Shown here: positions 33,527-42,928 of the stretch, one piece after another
How the letters are laid out: every line of letters starts with the position of its first letter
How positions within the stretch are numbered: the stretch's first letter is position 1
NCBI GenBank assembly: GCA_002729695.1
Contig: PBYQ01000015.1
Coordinates: 124,001 to 188,000, forward strand
Direction of reading: 5' to 3'
Length of the DNA stretch: 64,000 nucleotides
Source of the DNA: Citromicrobium sp.
GTDB taxonomy: Bacteria; Pseudomonadota; Alphaproteobacteria; Sphingomonadales; Sphingomonadaceae
Made by a program: the position numbers and the translations under genes
Notes under the pieces: model-generated
Told to the model about the DNA's origin: nothing
Database searches by the model: none
The model's input: the letters and a program-made list of their open reading frames with translations, nothing else

Positions 33527-34981
33527 TCAGATCAGCTCGCTCATCATGCGCGCCGTGTTCTCCAGCACTTTCTTCCTCAACGGGCGGTTCTTCCAGTCAT
33601 CGGCGCAAACGCGCGTCGATTGCTCGAGATAGCGCTTCTCGACCAGTTCCAGATCCTTTGCCAGCGCGGCATCGTAGCACAGCAGGTCGATCTCGGCATT
33701 GAGCTCGAACGATCGGAAATCCATGTTGCTCGACCCCAGGATCGAGACCTCGTAATCCACGCGGCAATGCTTGGCGTGCAGGAATTCCGGCGCATACAGG
33801 TATATCTGCACGCCGATCGACAGCAGTTCCTGATAATAGCTGCGCTGTGCCAGACCGGGGAGGCGCTGGTCGCATTTCGCCCCTGTGATCAGCCGCACCG
33901 TCACCCCGCGCAGCACCGCGCCGCGGATCGCCGTCAACAGCGCATCGGTCGGCACGAAATAGGGGGTGACGATCACGATATCCTCGCTCGCGTTGTACAT
34001 CGCCTGCGTGATGATCAGGTCGAGCCCGCCCACCGGATTGTCCGGCCCGGTGGCAATCATCTGCGCTCCCAGCCCGGGGCCGGTTTCGCACGGGGGGAAC
34101 ATGGCCGCGTCGTCGAGATCCTCGAGCGTTTCGAGATACCAGTCGCACACGAAAATCGCCTGCAACTGGGCGACGATCGGCCCGGTCACACGGACCATCA
34201 GCTCGCGGTTGGCATTGCGGCCGTGCTCGGCAGGGGCCCACATGTTCTGCGATCCGGTGTAGCCCACGCGCGCATCGACCACCACGATCTTGCGGTGATT
34301 GCGCAGGTCGACGCGCGAGCTGGACAGGCGCCGCCGCAGCGGCAGGATGTCATGCACCTCGATCCCCGCCGACTCCAGCCGCCGCTTGATCGACGCGACC
34401 GCGCCGTAGGAGCCGAGCGCATCGAGCAGCACCCGGCACGTCACCCCGCGCGCGCTCGCCCGTTCGAGCGCGGCCATCAGGCGTTTGCCGACGCCGTCAT
34501 TCTTGAAGATGTAGAATTCGACGCTGACGTGATGCCGTGCAGCGTCGATATCGCCGATGATCCGGTCGATCGTACCGTGATAATCGCCGAGCGGCTCGAT
34601 CCCGTTGCCGATCACCGCGGGGAACTGGCCCAGCCCGTGCGCCAGGCTGGCCAGCGAATGGTTGTCTTCGCAAAGTTCGGGCGAGAACTCGGGATGGTCC
34701 ATGCCCGTTTGCCGGATCACCCGGTCCAGAATGCGGGGCAGCTCCGCGACCCGTTTCTGGCGCTGCTTGGCGTATTGCGGGCGTCCGATCACCCAATAGA
34801 TGGGCAGGGCGACCCACGGCAGCGCGAAGAAGATCAGCAGCCAGTTGCGCGCCTTTGCTGGCGGGCGGCGGAAGGGCACGACCACGAAGGCGATCATGGC
34901 GATGATCCAGCCAACGATCGCCAGGATGTTGGCCCAGACCCACGCAAGCGTGCCATCGATCGCGAAACCGATAGCCATCAT
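33527..34981 (-). CDS. cls: cardiolipin synthase
   Basis: 484 residues. Two N-terminal membrane helices (PLDc_N, about 8-58) precede two phospholipase D HKD motifs: HRKIVVVDARVGYTGSQNM and HAKHCRVDYEVSILGSSNM. It joins two phosphatidylglycerol molecules, or PG and PE, to form cardiolipin at the inner membrane. Length matches bacterial Cls (about 480). It is followed with a 4-base gap by the EEP gene. Confidence 0.93.
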   Translation of the reverse strand: MMAIGFAIDGTLAWVWANILAIVGWIIAMIAFVVVPFRRPPAKARNWLLIFFALPWVALPIYWVIGRPQYAKQRQKRVAELPRILDRVIRQTGMDHPEFSPELCEDNHSLASLAHGLGQFPAVIGNGIEPLGDYHGTIDRIIGDIDAARHHVSVEFYIFKNDGVGKRLMAALERASARGVTCRVLLDALGSYGAVASIKRRLESAGIEVHDILPLRRRLSSSRVDLRNHRKIVVVDARVGYTGSQNMWAPAEHGRNANRELMVRVTGPIVAQLQAIFVCDWYLETLEDLDDAAMFPPCETGPGLGAQMIATGPDNPVGGLDLIITQAMYNASEDIVIVTPYFVPTDALLTAIRGAVLRGVTVRLITGAKCDQRLPGLAQRSYYQELLSIGVQIYLYAPEFLHAKHCRVDYEVSILGSSNMDFRSFELNAEIDLLCYDAALAKDLELVEKRYLEQSTRVCADDWKNRPLRKKVLENTARMMSELI

Positions 34982-35154
34982 CGCTGCTCGCCGGTGGCTG
35001 GATTCGGCTGAAAATCGATCATTGCGTGGCTGCCCCGGCCCCTCCCGATGTGCTCAACGCACCTAGCAGCTTGCCGTTTCCCGCAGTAGCCCCGTCCGCG
35101 CAGCGCCACGCACTCGCGAAGGGCCGGAGCCGTGCTTGCGCTATTTGGAAAGCC

Positions 35155-35229
35155 TGGCTGGGGTGGCAGGGATCGAACCTGCGAATGCCGGTACCAAAAA
35201 CCGGTGCCTTACCACTTGGCTACACCCCA
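35155..35229 (-). tRNA. tRNA-Gln (TTG)
   Basis: The minus strand reads a 7-bp acceptor stem TGGGGTG/CACCCCA (35229-35223 with 35165-35159), D-arm GCCAAGTGGTAAGGC, anticodon stem-loop CCGGTTTTTGGTACCGG with anticodon TTG, T-arm GCAGGTTCGAATCCCTGC-like, discriminator G and an encoded CCA (35157-35155). U at position 1 is typical of bacterial tRNA-Gln. No duplicated att-like sequence or integrase was seen nearby. Confidence 0.95.
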
Positions 35230-35313
35230 TCGCTGGCAGGACCGACCCTATAGCGGCGCGTGCCTCAATGTGAAGGGGTGGCATCGAGTCCACGTCGCGC
35301 TACACCTTCCGCC

Positions 35314-36474
35314 ATGACCGATCTCGCCACCGCTCGCCATATCCTCGATACGCTGATCGGGTTCGACACGACCTCAAGGCACAGCAATCTCGCGCTGATC
35401 GAGTGGGTGGAGGAGTATCTCGCGCGCCACGGCGTCGCCTCGCAGCGGGTGCCGAACGAAAGCGGCGAGAAAGCCAATCTGTTCGCGACCTGCGGGCCAT
35501 CGGTTGAAGGTGGCGTGATCCTGTCGGGCCATACCGATGTGGTGCCGGTCGACGGGCAGGACTGGTCGAGCGATCCGTGGACCGTGCGCGATGACGGCGG
35601 CAAGCTGTTCGGGCGCGGGGTGGCGGACATGAAGGGCTTCATCGCGCTCGCGCTCGCCTGCGTGCCGCGCTTCGTCGCGGGCAGGCTGCCGGTGCACCTG
35701 GCGCTCAGCTACGACGAGGAGGTCGGCTGCCAGGGCGCGCCCCCGATGATCGCGCGGATGGCCGAGACGATTCCCGCCCCGCGTCTCGCCATCGTGGGCG
35801 AGCCGAGCCTGATGGGCATCATCACCGGGCACAAGGGCATCGCGGTGCACGAGGTCACGGTGCGTGGGCACGCGGCGCACTCCTCGCTGGTCGACCACGG
35901 AATTTCGGCCAACGCGGTGGCGGTCGAACTGATGCACGATCTGCTCGCGCTGGCCGAGGAACTGCGCGCACGCGCGGATCCGGCCAACGGCTTCGTCCCG
36001 CCGCAGGCGACGCTGACCATCGGGGTGATGGAGGGCGGTACAGCGTCGAACATTCTCGCTGGCCATGCGCGGTTCCAATTCGACTTGCGGTGCCCGCCGG
36101 GCGAGGATGCCGAAGCGATCCTCGCTCCGTTCAAGGAGAAATGCGCCGCGCTGGATGCCCAACTGAAGCAGAAGTTCGCCGATGCTGGCGTCTGGATCGA
36201 ACAGCACGCCAGCACCCCGCCGATGACTCCGCAGGGCAGCGAGGATGCGGTGGCATTCGTCCGCGCGCTGACCGGAGAGAACACGCCGCCCGGTCAGGTC
36301 GCCTTCGCTGCCGAGGGTGGGCTGTTCCAGGCGGCGGGCTTCCCCACCGTGATCTGCGGCCCCGGCTCGATCGAACAGGCGCACCAGCCCGACGAGTGGA
36401 TCGCACTGGAACAGCTGGAAAAGGGCGCCGCGTTCATGGCGCGGCTGGCGGAGCGGCTTACTCTACTCAAGTGA
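35314..36474 (+). CDS. argE: acetylornithine deacetylase ArgE
   Basis: 386 residues from ATG 35314. It is an M20 family zinc amidohydrolase that removes acetyl from N-acetylornithine in arginine synthesis. LSGHTDVVPV (metal His, Asp), RGVADMKGF, YDEEVGCQGAP (catalytic and metal Glu), a central dimerisation domain, and a C-terminal CGPGSIEQAHQPDEW with the last metal His. No other arg genes adjoin. The frame runs upstream to 35260, but that part overlaps the tRNA promoter side and is not conserved. Confidence 0.92.
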   Translation: MTDLATARHILDTLIGFDTTSRHSNLALIEWVEEYLARHGVASQRVPNESGEKANLFATCGPSVEGGVILSGHTDVVPVDGQDWSSDPWTVRDDGGKLFGRGVADMKGFIALALACVPRFVAGRLPVHLALSYDEEVGCQGAPPMIARMAETIPAPRLAIVGEPSLMGIITGHKGIAVHEVTVRGHAAHSSLVDHGISANAVAVELMHDLLALAEELRARADPANGFVPPQATLTIGVMEGGTASNILAGHARFQFDLRCPPGEDAEAILAPFKEKCAALDAQLKQKFADAGVWIEQHASTPPMTPQGSEDAVAFVRALTGENTPPGQVAFAAEGGLFQAAGFPTVICGPGSIEQAHQPDEWIALEQLEKGAAFMARLAERLTLLK

Positions 36475-36476
36475 CC

Positions 36477-36553
36477 CCGTTCGCCCTGAGCCTGTCGAAG
36501 GGCTGCACTTTCCTTCGAGAAAGGCAGTGCTTCGACAAGCTCAGCACGAACGG
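36477..36553. repeat. 77-bp imperfect palindrome (sphingomonad repeat pair)
   Basis: CCGTTCG (36477-36483) pairs with CGAACGG (36547-36553). Inside, CTGAGCCTGTCGAAGGGC faces TGCTTCGACAAGCTCAG, with a TTCG-like centre. The element begins 2 bases after the argE stop and is followed by CTTTTCT, so it may also end transcription. Similar CCTGAGC-x-GTCGAAGG units are frequent in sphingomonad intergenic DNA. Confidence 0.75.
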
Positions 36554-36578
36554 CTTTTCTATGGGATAGCAGTGGGCC

Positions 36579-37439
36579 CTAAACCGGCTTGCTCGGTTCC
36601 AGCACCTTGCCCTCGAAATCGGCCGCCGAGTGGCGTTCGCGCAGCTGCGAGGCCTCGTCGCCCCAGGTCTTGTTGACGATCCGTCCGCGCCGCACGGCGG
36701 GGCGGCTGGCAATTTCGTCTACCCAGCGCGCGACGTTCTCGTACTCGTGGATCGAGAGGAAGGTCGTTGCATCGTTGTAGATGATCCCTTCGACGAAGGG
36801 CGCGAGCCACGGGAAGGCGGCGATATCGGCGATGGTGTATTCGTCGCCCGCAAGGAAGCGCGTCTCGCCCAGCCGCTGGTCGGCGACGCTGAACAGCCGC
36901 TTGGTCTCCATCGCGTAGCGGTTGATCGGGTATTCGTATTTCTCGGGCGCGTAGGCGTAGAAGTGGCCGAACCCGCCGCCGATGAAGGGCGCGCTGCCGA
37001 TCTGCCAGAACAGCCAGCTGAGCATTTCCGCGCGGCCCGCGCCGCTCAGCTGGAAGGCGTCGAATTTCTCCGCCAGATGCAGCAGGATCGCGCCGCTTTC
37101 GAACACGCGGATCGGTGCTTCGCCCGTGCGATCGACCAGCGCGGGGATCTTCGAGTTGGGGTTGATCGCGACGAAGCCGCTGGTGAACTGATCGCCCTCG
37201 CCGATATTGATCGTGTAGGCATCGTACTCCGCCGGGTGCCCCGCCTCGAGCAACTCCTCCAGCATGATCGTCGCCTTCACGCCGTTGGGCGTAGCGAGCG
37301 AGTGGAGCTGGAACGGGTTTTCGCCTGCAGGCAGCACCTTGTCCTCGCGCGCGCCTGCGGTCGGGCGGTTGATGCTGGCGAAGCGGCCGCCGTTTTCGGT
37401 GTCGTTGGTCCAGACTTTTGGGGGCACATATTCGCTCAT
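36579..37439 (-). CDS. glutathione S-transferase, YghU/disulfide-bond oxidoreductase type
   Basis: 286 residues from ATG 37439 with AAAGGA upstream. NRPTAGAREDKVLPAGENP and HSLATPNGVKATIMLEELLEAG mark the YghU group of Nu-class GSTs, followed by the thioredoxin-like domain (NPNSKIPALVDR; ESGAILLHLAEKF) and the all-helical C-terminal domain. Members reduce disulfides or 2-hydroxyethyl disulfide with glutathione. The frame opens to 37625 but the extension is unconserved. Divergent from topoisomerase IB. Confidence 0.9.
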   Translation of the reverse strand: MSEYVPPKVWTNDTENGGRFASINRPTAGAREDKVLPAGENPFQLHSLATPNGVKATIMLEELLEAGHPAEYDAYTINIGEGDQFTSGFVAINPNSKIPALVDRTGEAPIRVFESGAILLHLAEKFDAFQLSGAGRAEMLSWLFWQIGSAPFIGGGFGHFYAYAPEKYEYPINRYAMETKRLFSVADQRLGETRFLAGDEYTIADIAAFPWLAPFVEGIIYNDATTFLSIHEYENVARWVDEIASRPAVRRGRIVNKTWGDEASQLRERHSAADFEGKVLEPSKPV

Positions 37440-37667
37440 GCGGCGGTTCCTTTTTCGGGAGATTGGGCGATCCTTGATGGCGGCAAGTTGGGCCTCGCGC
37501 CGCCCGGTCGCAACCGCCGCGGGTGATTTCGGCGCGCAAGATGATCTGCCGGGTACGAAAAGAATCCTATCGACGCAGTGCCCGGCGCGGGGCGAACCGG
37601 CGAATAGCGGGAACCGCCGCGCCACGCGGGAGTCGTCTCAGCAGCACCCAACTGCGGACGCAACCTC

Positions 37668-38681
37668 ATGGAAAAGCTCATTTTCGTCGACGACAGCCTA
37701 CCGGGGATCACCCGCAAGGGCGCCGGTCGTGGGTGGGCCTATTACGATCCCGACGGGGAGCTGATCCGCGACGCGCAGGAACGCACACGGCTCAACGCCA
37801 TTGCGCTGCCGCCCGCCTATTCGGATTGCTGGTTCTGCCCCGCGCCCAATGGTCATATCCTCGCCACCGGGTACGATGCCAAGGGGCGCAAGCAATACCG
37901 TTACCACCCCGATTTTCGCGCCACCCGCGAAGGCGAAAAGTTCGATCGGTGCCTCGCCTTCGGCAACCGCCTCCCGCTGCTGAGGAAGCGGGTGGTGGAG
38001 GACCTGACGCAAGGCGACATGCGCCTGCCGCGTGCGCTGGCCGGAGTGGTCCGCCTGCTCGACTTGGGTGCGATCCGGGTGGGGAACGACACCTATGCGC
38101 GATCGAACGGCAGCTACGGCGCGACCACGATCAAGAGCCACCATGTGACCGTGCGCGGCAAGACGCTGCGGTTCCGCTTCCGCGCGAAGTCGGGCAAGGA
38201 GCGCGATCTGGAACTGACCGACCCGCATCTGGCCAAGATCGTGCGGCAGATGCAGGATCTCGACGGGCAGGACCTGTTCTCCTTCGTCGATGACGGCGGC
38301 GACGGCGCGCAGGTCGTGCGCGACGTCACCTCAAGCCACGTCAACGCCTATCTGCGCGAGACGATGGGCAAGGATTTCACCGCCAAGAACTTCCGCACCT
38401 GGCACGCCAGCGTGATGGCCTTCGCGCTGCTGGCGGGGGCGAAGGACGATCTCACCATCAAGTCGGTGACGCAGCAAGTGTCCGAAAAGCTCGGCAATAC
38501 GCCCGCGATCACCCGCAAAAGCTACATCCACCCGGCGGTGTTCGATCTGATGGACCGGCAGGGTGAGTGGCGCGAAGGGCTGATCTTGCCGCGTTCGACC
38601 AAATGGCTGACGCGCGAGGAGCGGGGGCTGATCGCGTTTCTCGAAAAGGCGCCGCCGGTGGCCGATCTGCTGGCAGCCTGA
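37668..38681 (+). CDS. DNA topoisomerase IB
   Basis: 337 residues, the poxvirus-like bacterial type IB topoisomerase. N-terminal GITRKGAGRGWAYYDPDG, the LPPAYSDCWFCP segment, then the catalytic core with Arg in GAIRVGNDTYARSNGSYGATT, Lys in FRAKSGKE, and the nucleophilic Tyr in ITRKSYIHP near residue 279. It relaxes supercoils by a 3'-phosphotyrosyl intermediate without ATP. It is divergent from the GST gene, with a 228-base shared upstream region in which I see no distinct site. Confidence 0.93.
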   Translation: MEKLIFVDDSLPGITRKGAGRGWAYYDPDGELIRDAQERTRLNAIALPPAYSDCWFCPAPNGHILATGYDAKGRKQYRYHPDFRATREGEKFDRCLAFGNRLPLLRKRVVEDLTQGDMRLPRALAGVVRLLDLGAIRVGNDTYARSNGSYGATTIKSHHVTVRGKTLRFRFRAKSGKERDLELTDPHLAKIVRQMQDLDGQDLFSFVDDGGDGAQVVRDVTSSHVNAYLRETMGKDFTAKNFRTWHASVMAFALLAGAKDDLTIKSVTQQVSEKLGNTPAITRKSYIHPAVFDLMDRQGEWREGLILPRSTKWLTREERGLIAFLEKAPPVADLLAA

Positions 38682-38794
38682 CGAATTAGATAAAACTAAC
38701 ATAGGGCAATCGCGCCCGGCAGATTTCGCTGCTAGAGTCGCACAAACACCAACGGCGTCGAATCTGGTGGGATAGGCGCGAAAAGGGAACCCGT

Positions 38795-39826
38795 TTGCCC
38801 AACCACAAGCTGACCGCGGTCGACGCGGCCAATTTCCTGCCGAGGGCGTTTCCTCCGCTGTTTGCGCAAGTCCTGTTCGGTCTTGCGCTGGCGGTTGCGA
38901 TGATCCTGCTTCGGTCGGCTATCGATCTGGTCGCGCCCAATGCGGGGCCCTTCGCGCTGGTTTACCCCATGGTGCTGATCGCGACGCTCTTCGGGCGGCT
39001 GTACGCAGGCATCGTGTGCCTGATCGTGTCGTTCCTGTGGGCCTGGTACGTCGTCCTGCCGTTTCAGTGGTCTTTCGATTTCGAGGTGGCGAGCGATCAG
39101 TCGCGCGTGCTCATCAACTTCCTGTCGTCCTGCGTGGTGGTCGTGCTGGCCGAGATTTTCCGACGGGCGGTGCGCATTCGCGAGGCCGAACTGCATGAAT
39201 CGCTGGAGCGGCGGCGCTGGCTGATGGCGGAGCTTCAGCACCGCACCAAGAACAACTTCGCGCTGGTCGCCAGCATGATCGAATTGCAGAAGCGCCGGCA
39301 GGACAATCCCGCCGCCGCCGCCGCGCTGGAGGATGCCGCCAACCGCGTGTTCTCCTTCAGTCGCGCCTATGCGCAGCTGGCCGTGGACGGGGCCGACCGC
39401 AAGGAAGGCGCGATCGACATGGCGAGCTACCTCGAAGATGTGGTCGACCATCTGGTCCACGCCTCTTTTGACGACAATGTGACGGTCAACCGCCGGATCG
39501 CGGCGATCCCGTTGCCGCGCGACCAGGCGGTGGCGATCGGCCTGTTCCTGAACGAAGCGCTGACCAATGCGGCGAAGTATGCCTTCGGCAACGGGCGCAC
39601 GGGCGAGCTGACGATTACGCTCGACGGGACGGCAAGCGACTGGCGGCTCGATGTGCGCGACAACGGGGCGGGCGTCGCCGCGGTCAGCGATTCCGACGGC
39701 GGGCTGGGCAGGAGCCTGATGCGGACCTTCGCCCAGCAGGCTGGGGCGGAGCAGGATATCGAGGTGAACGAGCAGGGCTGCCGCGTCACCCTGACGCGTC
39801 TTCCGCTCAACACGCAGCGCGCCTGA
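38795..39826 (+). CDS. membrane sensor histidine kinase, HisKA_2 type
   Basis: 343 residues. It starts at TTG 38795, preceded by AAAAGGGA. Four membrane segments (about 25-120), DUF4118-like in arrangement, are followed by a HisKA_2 dimerisation motif ELQHRTKNNFALVASMIELQ (phospho-His about residue 150) and a HATPase domain (LFLNEALTNAAKYAFG; LDVRDNGAGV). HisKA_2 kinases in Alphaproteobacteria commonly feed PhyR-type or single-domain regulators. No response regulator lies adjacent, so it is an orphan. Confidence 0.88.
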   Translation: MPNHKLTAVDAANFLPRAFPPLFAQVLFGLALAVAMILLRSAIDLVAPNAGPFALVYPMVLIATLFGRLYAGIVCLIVSFLWAWYVVLPFQWSFDFEVASDQSRVLINFLSSCVVVVLAEIFRRAVRIREAELHESLERRRWLMAELQHRTKNNFALVASMIELQKRRQDNPAAAAALEDAANRVFSFSRAYAQLAVDGADRKEGAIDMASYLEDVVDHLVHASFDDNVTVNRRIAAIPLPRDQAVAIGLFLNEALTNAAKYAFGNGRTGELTITLDGTASDWRLDVRDNGAGVAAVSDSDGGLGRSLMRTFAQQAGAEQDIEVNEQGCRVTLTRLPLNTQRA

Positions 39827-39901
39827 CCGGGCCGCAGACGCGATGATGCGCGCGCTGGCCCTTGTGTCGCGCGCGTCATGCGGGCACAGGCTGACCCGAT
39901 A

Positions 39902-41968
39902 ATGGGTGAGCGCGCACATCCCTTCTTCGACATGCACACGCACGGCTTCGTGCGCGTCGCGACCTGCACGCCCTGCGTGCGCCCCGCCGACATCACCGGC
40001 AACACCGACAGCATCCTGACCGAAGCGCGCCGCGCGCACGAGGCGGGCGTCGATCTGGCGGTCTATCCCGAGCTGTGCGTCACCGGCTACGCGATCGACG
40101 ACCTGCACCTGCAAACAGCGGTGATCGAGGCGGCGGAAGCAGCCGTGGGTCGGATCATCGAGGAAAGCGCCGGGCTGACCCCGGTGCTGGTGATCGGCGC
40201 GCCCGTGCGGCGTGGGCACCGGCTGTACAATTGCGCGCTCGCGATCGCCAACGGGAGCCTGCTGGGCGTGGTGCCCAAGAGCTACCTGCCCAACTACCGC
40301 GAATTCTACGAGAAGCGGCAGTTCACCCGCGGGCAGAATTGCCACGGGCTCGACGTGACCTTGGCGGGCCGCGAAGTTCCTTTCGGCACCGATCTGATCT
40401 TCGGCGCGGACAACCTGCCCGGCTTCACCTTCGGGATCGAGATCTGCGAGGATTTCTGGGCGCCGCAGCCGCCGGGCATGCTCGCGGCGATGGCGGGCGC
40501 GACGATCCTCACCAACCTGTCCGCCTCGCCCGTCACCATCGGGCGTGCGAGCGACCGGCACCTGCACTGCGCCTCCAGCTCCAGCCGGGGCATGTGCGCC
40601 TACGTCTATTCGGCGAGCGGGCACGGCGAAAGCACCACTGACCTCGCGTGGGACGGGCAGGGCGTGATCTACGAGCTGGGCGAGCTGCTGAAGGAAAGCG
40701 TCCGCTTCGACCGCAAGGCCGAGCTGTGCATCGCCGACATTGATACGCAGCGGATCGTCAACAACCGCACGCAGAACGGAACTTTCCACGATGCGAGCGA
40801 GGACGCGGGCCGACCCGAAGACTGGTATCGCCGCGTCGGCTTTACGCACAACCACACGCCGGGCGATGTCGGATTGAAGCGTGCCGTACGCCGCTATCCC
40901 TTCGTGCCCGACGATCCCGCGACACTGAACGCGGACTGTTACGAGGCGGTCAATATCCAGGTCGATGCGCTGATGCGGCGGATCGAGGCGACCCGTGCGA
41001 AATCGCTCATCCTGGGCATTTCCGGCGGGCTCGATTCGACCCACGCGCTGCTCGTCGCGTGCATTGCGTGCGACCGGCTCGGCCTGCCGCGAAGCACGAT
41101 CCGCGGCTACACGATGCCCGGTTTCGGCACCTCCGACCGGACGAAGAACAACGCGATATCGCTGATGGAAGCGGCGGGGATCACTGCCGAGACGATCGAC
41201 ATCACTCCGGCGGCCGAACGTATGCTGGCGGATATCGGCCATCCCTTCGCTGATGGCGAGAAGGTGTACGACACCACCTTCGAGAACGTGCAGGCAGGGC
41301 TGCGCACCGATTACCTGTTCCGTCTCGCGGGCCACCACGGCGGCTTCGTGATCGGCACCGGCGACCTTTCCGAGCTGGCGCTGGGCTGGTGCACCTATGG
41401 CGTGGGCGACCAGATGAGCCACTACGGCGTCAACTCGGGCGTGCCCAAGACGCTGATCCAGTACCTGATGCGCTGGATGATCGAGACCGAGCAGTTCGAC
41501 AGCGCGCTTCATGCCGTGCTGGAAGACGTACTCGGCACCGAAATCAGCCCCGAGCTCGTGCCCGCCGGGGAAGACGGCGCGATCCAAAGCACAGAGGACC
41601 ATATCGGCCCCTACGCGCTGCACGACTTCTTCCTCCACCACATTGCGCGCTACGGCCAGTCGCCGAGCCACGTCGCCTTCCTTGCGTGGCACGCCTGGCG
41701 CGATGCGAGCGAAGGGTGCTGGCCGCAGGGCTTCCCCGAAGATGCGAAGCGCGCCTACGACCTGCCGACGATCCGCAAATGGCTGGCGGTGTTCTGCCGC
41801 CGGTTCTTCGGCTTCAGCCAGTTCAAGCGCAGCGCAATGCCCAACGGGCCCAAGGTTTCGATGGGCGGTGCGCTGAGCCCGCGCGGAGACTGGCGCGCGC
41901 CGAGCGATGCGGTCGCCGACGTCTGGCTGGCCGAGCTGGAGACACACGTACCCGATACCCGAGGGTAG
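39902..41968 (+). CDS. nadE: glutamine-dependent NAD+ synthetase
   Basis: 688 residues from ATG 39902 (an in-frame ATG at 39878 is possible; neither has a strong ribosome site). The N-terminal nitrilase-type glutaminase domain has YPELCVTGYAIDD (Glu), PKSYLPNYREFYEKR (Lys) and FGIEICEDFWAP (Cys). The C-terminal ammonia-dependent synthetase has the ATP pyrophosphatase loop SGGLDST. It converts deamido-NAD+ to NAD+. The HPFFDMHTHGFVRVA opening is typical of the long form. The DMT transporter starts 4 bases after its stop. Confidence 0.95.
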   Translation: MGERAHPFFDMHTHGFVRVATCTPCVRPADITGNTDSILTEARRAHEAGVDLAVYPELCVTGYAIDDLHLQTAVIEAAEAAVGRIIEESAGLTPVLVIGAPVRRGHRLYNCALAIANGSLLGVVPKSYLPNYREFYEKRQFTRGQNCHGLDVTLAGREVPFGTDLIFGADNLPGFTFGIEICEDFWAPQPPGMLAAMAGATILTNLSASPVTIGRASDRHLHCASSSSRGMCAYVYSASGHGESTTDLAWDGQGVIYELGELLKESVRFDRKAELCIADIDTQRIVNNRTQNGTFHDASEDAGRPEDWYRRVGFTHNHTPGDVGLKRAVRRYPFVPDDPATLNADCYEAVNIQVDALMRRIEATRAKSLILGISGGLDSTHALLVACIACDRLGLPRSTIRGYTMPGFGTSDRTKNNAISLMEAAGITAETIDITPAAERMLADIGHPFADGEKVYDTTFENVQAGLRTDYLFRLAGHHGGFVIGTGDLSELALGWCTYGVGDQMSHYGVNSGVPKTLIQYLMRWMIETEQFDSALHAVLEDVLGTEISPELVPAGEDGAIQSTEDHIGPYALHDFFLHHIARYGQSPSHVAFLAWHAWRDASEGCWPQGFPEDAKRAYDLPTIRKWLAVFCRRFFGFSQFKRSAMPNGPKVSMGGALSPRGDWRAPSDAVADVWLAELETHVPDTRG

Positions 41969-41972
41969 CGGC

Positions 41973-42860
41973 GTGCCGGCAAAGACGATCGCGCTGCTCG
42001 TCCTCGTCAACCTGCTGTGGGCGCTCAATGTCGTGGTCAGCAAGGTCGCGGTGGACGATCTGGGGATGCCGCCGCTGTTCTACGCCGCGCTGCGGGCGCT
42101 GCTGACGCTTGTCGTACTCGCCCAACTGCTGCGTCCGCTGCCCCGGAACTGGCCCGTGGTCGCCGCCGTCGGGCTGGCGATCGGGGGCGGGTCTTTCGCC
42201 CTGTTCGCCATCGGGCTTTCGCACGCCAACCCGTCGACCGCAGGAATCGTCAGCCTGTCGGGCGCACCGATGACCGTGCTGCTGGCGATCGTGCTGCTGG
42301 GCGAGGATGTCGGCTGGCGTCGCGGGCTGGGTATCGCGCTGGCGATCGCCGGGGTGGTGATCGCGATTTCCTCGCCCTCTGGCCTGCAGAGTTCGGCGGG
42401 GCTCGGCTGGATCGGGCTGTCGTGCCTCGTGGGCGCGCTGGGGTCGGTCTACGTCAAGAAGATCGATGTCGGGGGCAAGCCGTTGCAGGCGTGGTCCGCA
42501 CTCGCCTCTTTCGTGGTCCTGCTACCCTTTTCGCTGGCGACCGAGCGCGGATTGGTCGCGCCGCTGACCGCGCATCCGTTGCAGGTGCTCGGCTGCCTGA
42601 TTTTTGCCGGGCTCGTCGTCTCGGTCTACGCGCATACGGTCTACTTCAACGCGCTGAAGGATCACGACGCCAATCTGGTGGTCCCGTTCACGCTGCTGCA
42701 CCCGCTGATGACGGTTGCGCTGGGCGCATGGCTGACGGGCGACCCCGTAGGCGTCCCGCTGCTGGTCGGCGGAAGCATTGCGGTCGCGGGCGTCTCGATC
42801 CTCGTCCTGCGCCCGAGCGAGACCTTCACGAAACGCTTCCTCGTGCGGTCGCGGCTGTAG
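41973..42860 (+). CDS. DMT superfamily (EamA) transporter
   Basis: 295 residues from GTG 41973, with GAGGG upstream. Ten hydrophobic segments in two EamA halves; NLLWALNVVVSKVAVDDLG begins the first, and the VVPFTLLHPLMTVALGAWLTGD segment closes the second. It is an inner-membrane metabolite or amino-acid exporter of unknown substrate. It is tightly linked downstream of nadE with a 4-base gap. Confidence 0.88.
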   Translation: MPAKTIALLVLVNLLWALNVVVSKVAVDDLGMPPLFYAALRALLTLVVLAQLLRPLPRNWPVVAAVGLAIGGGSFALFAIGLSHANPSTAGIVSLSGAPMTVLLAIVLLGEDVGWRRGLGIALAIAGVVIAISSPSGLQSSAGLGWIGLSCLVGALGSVYVKKIDVGGKPLQAWSALASFVVLLPFSLATERGLVAPLTAHPLQVLGCLIFAGLVVSVYAHTVYFNALKDHDANLVVPFTLLHPLMTVALGAWLTGDPVGVPLLVGGSIAVAGVSILVLRPSETFTKRFLVRSRL

Positions 42861-42928
42861 CCTCACGATTGGCTCAAACGCCCCCTTCGCCTACCCGAAA
42901 TTAACATTTGCAAAGTAGGTGGACGAGG

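Noticed and set aside
35155..35229. tRNA-Gln as an integration site for a mobile element
   Set aside because: No integrase, no duplicated 3' tRNA end and housekeeping genes on both sides.
38732..42043. Very long open frame (about 1100 codons) on the minus strand
   Set aside because: It is antisense to the kinase, nadE and the DMT gene, which have clear family motifs. Such frames are common where GC-rich third positions remove stops, and its translation is Arg/His/Asp-rich without motifs.
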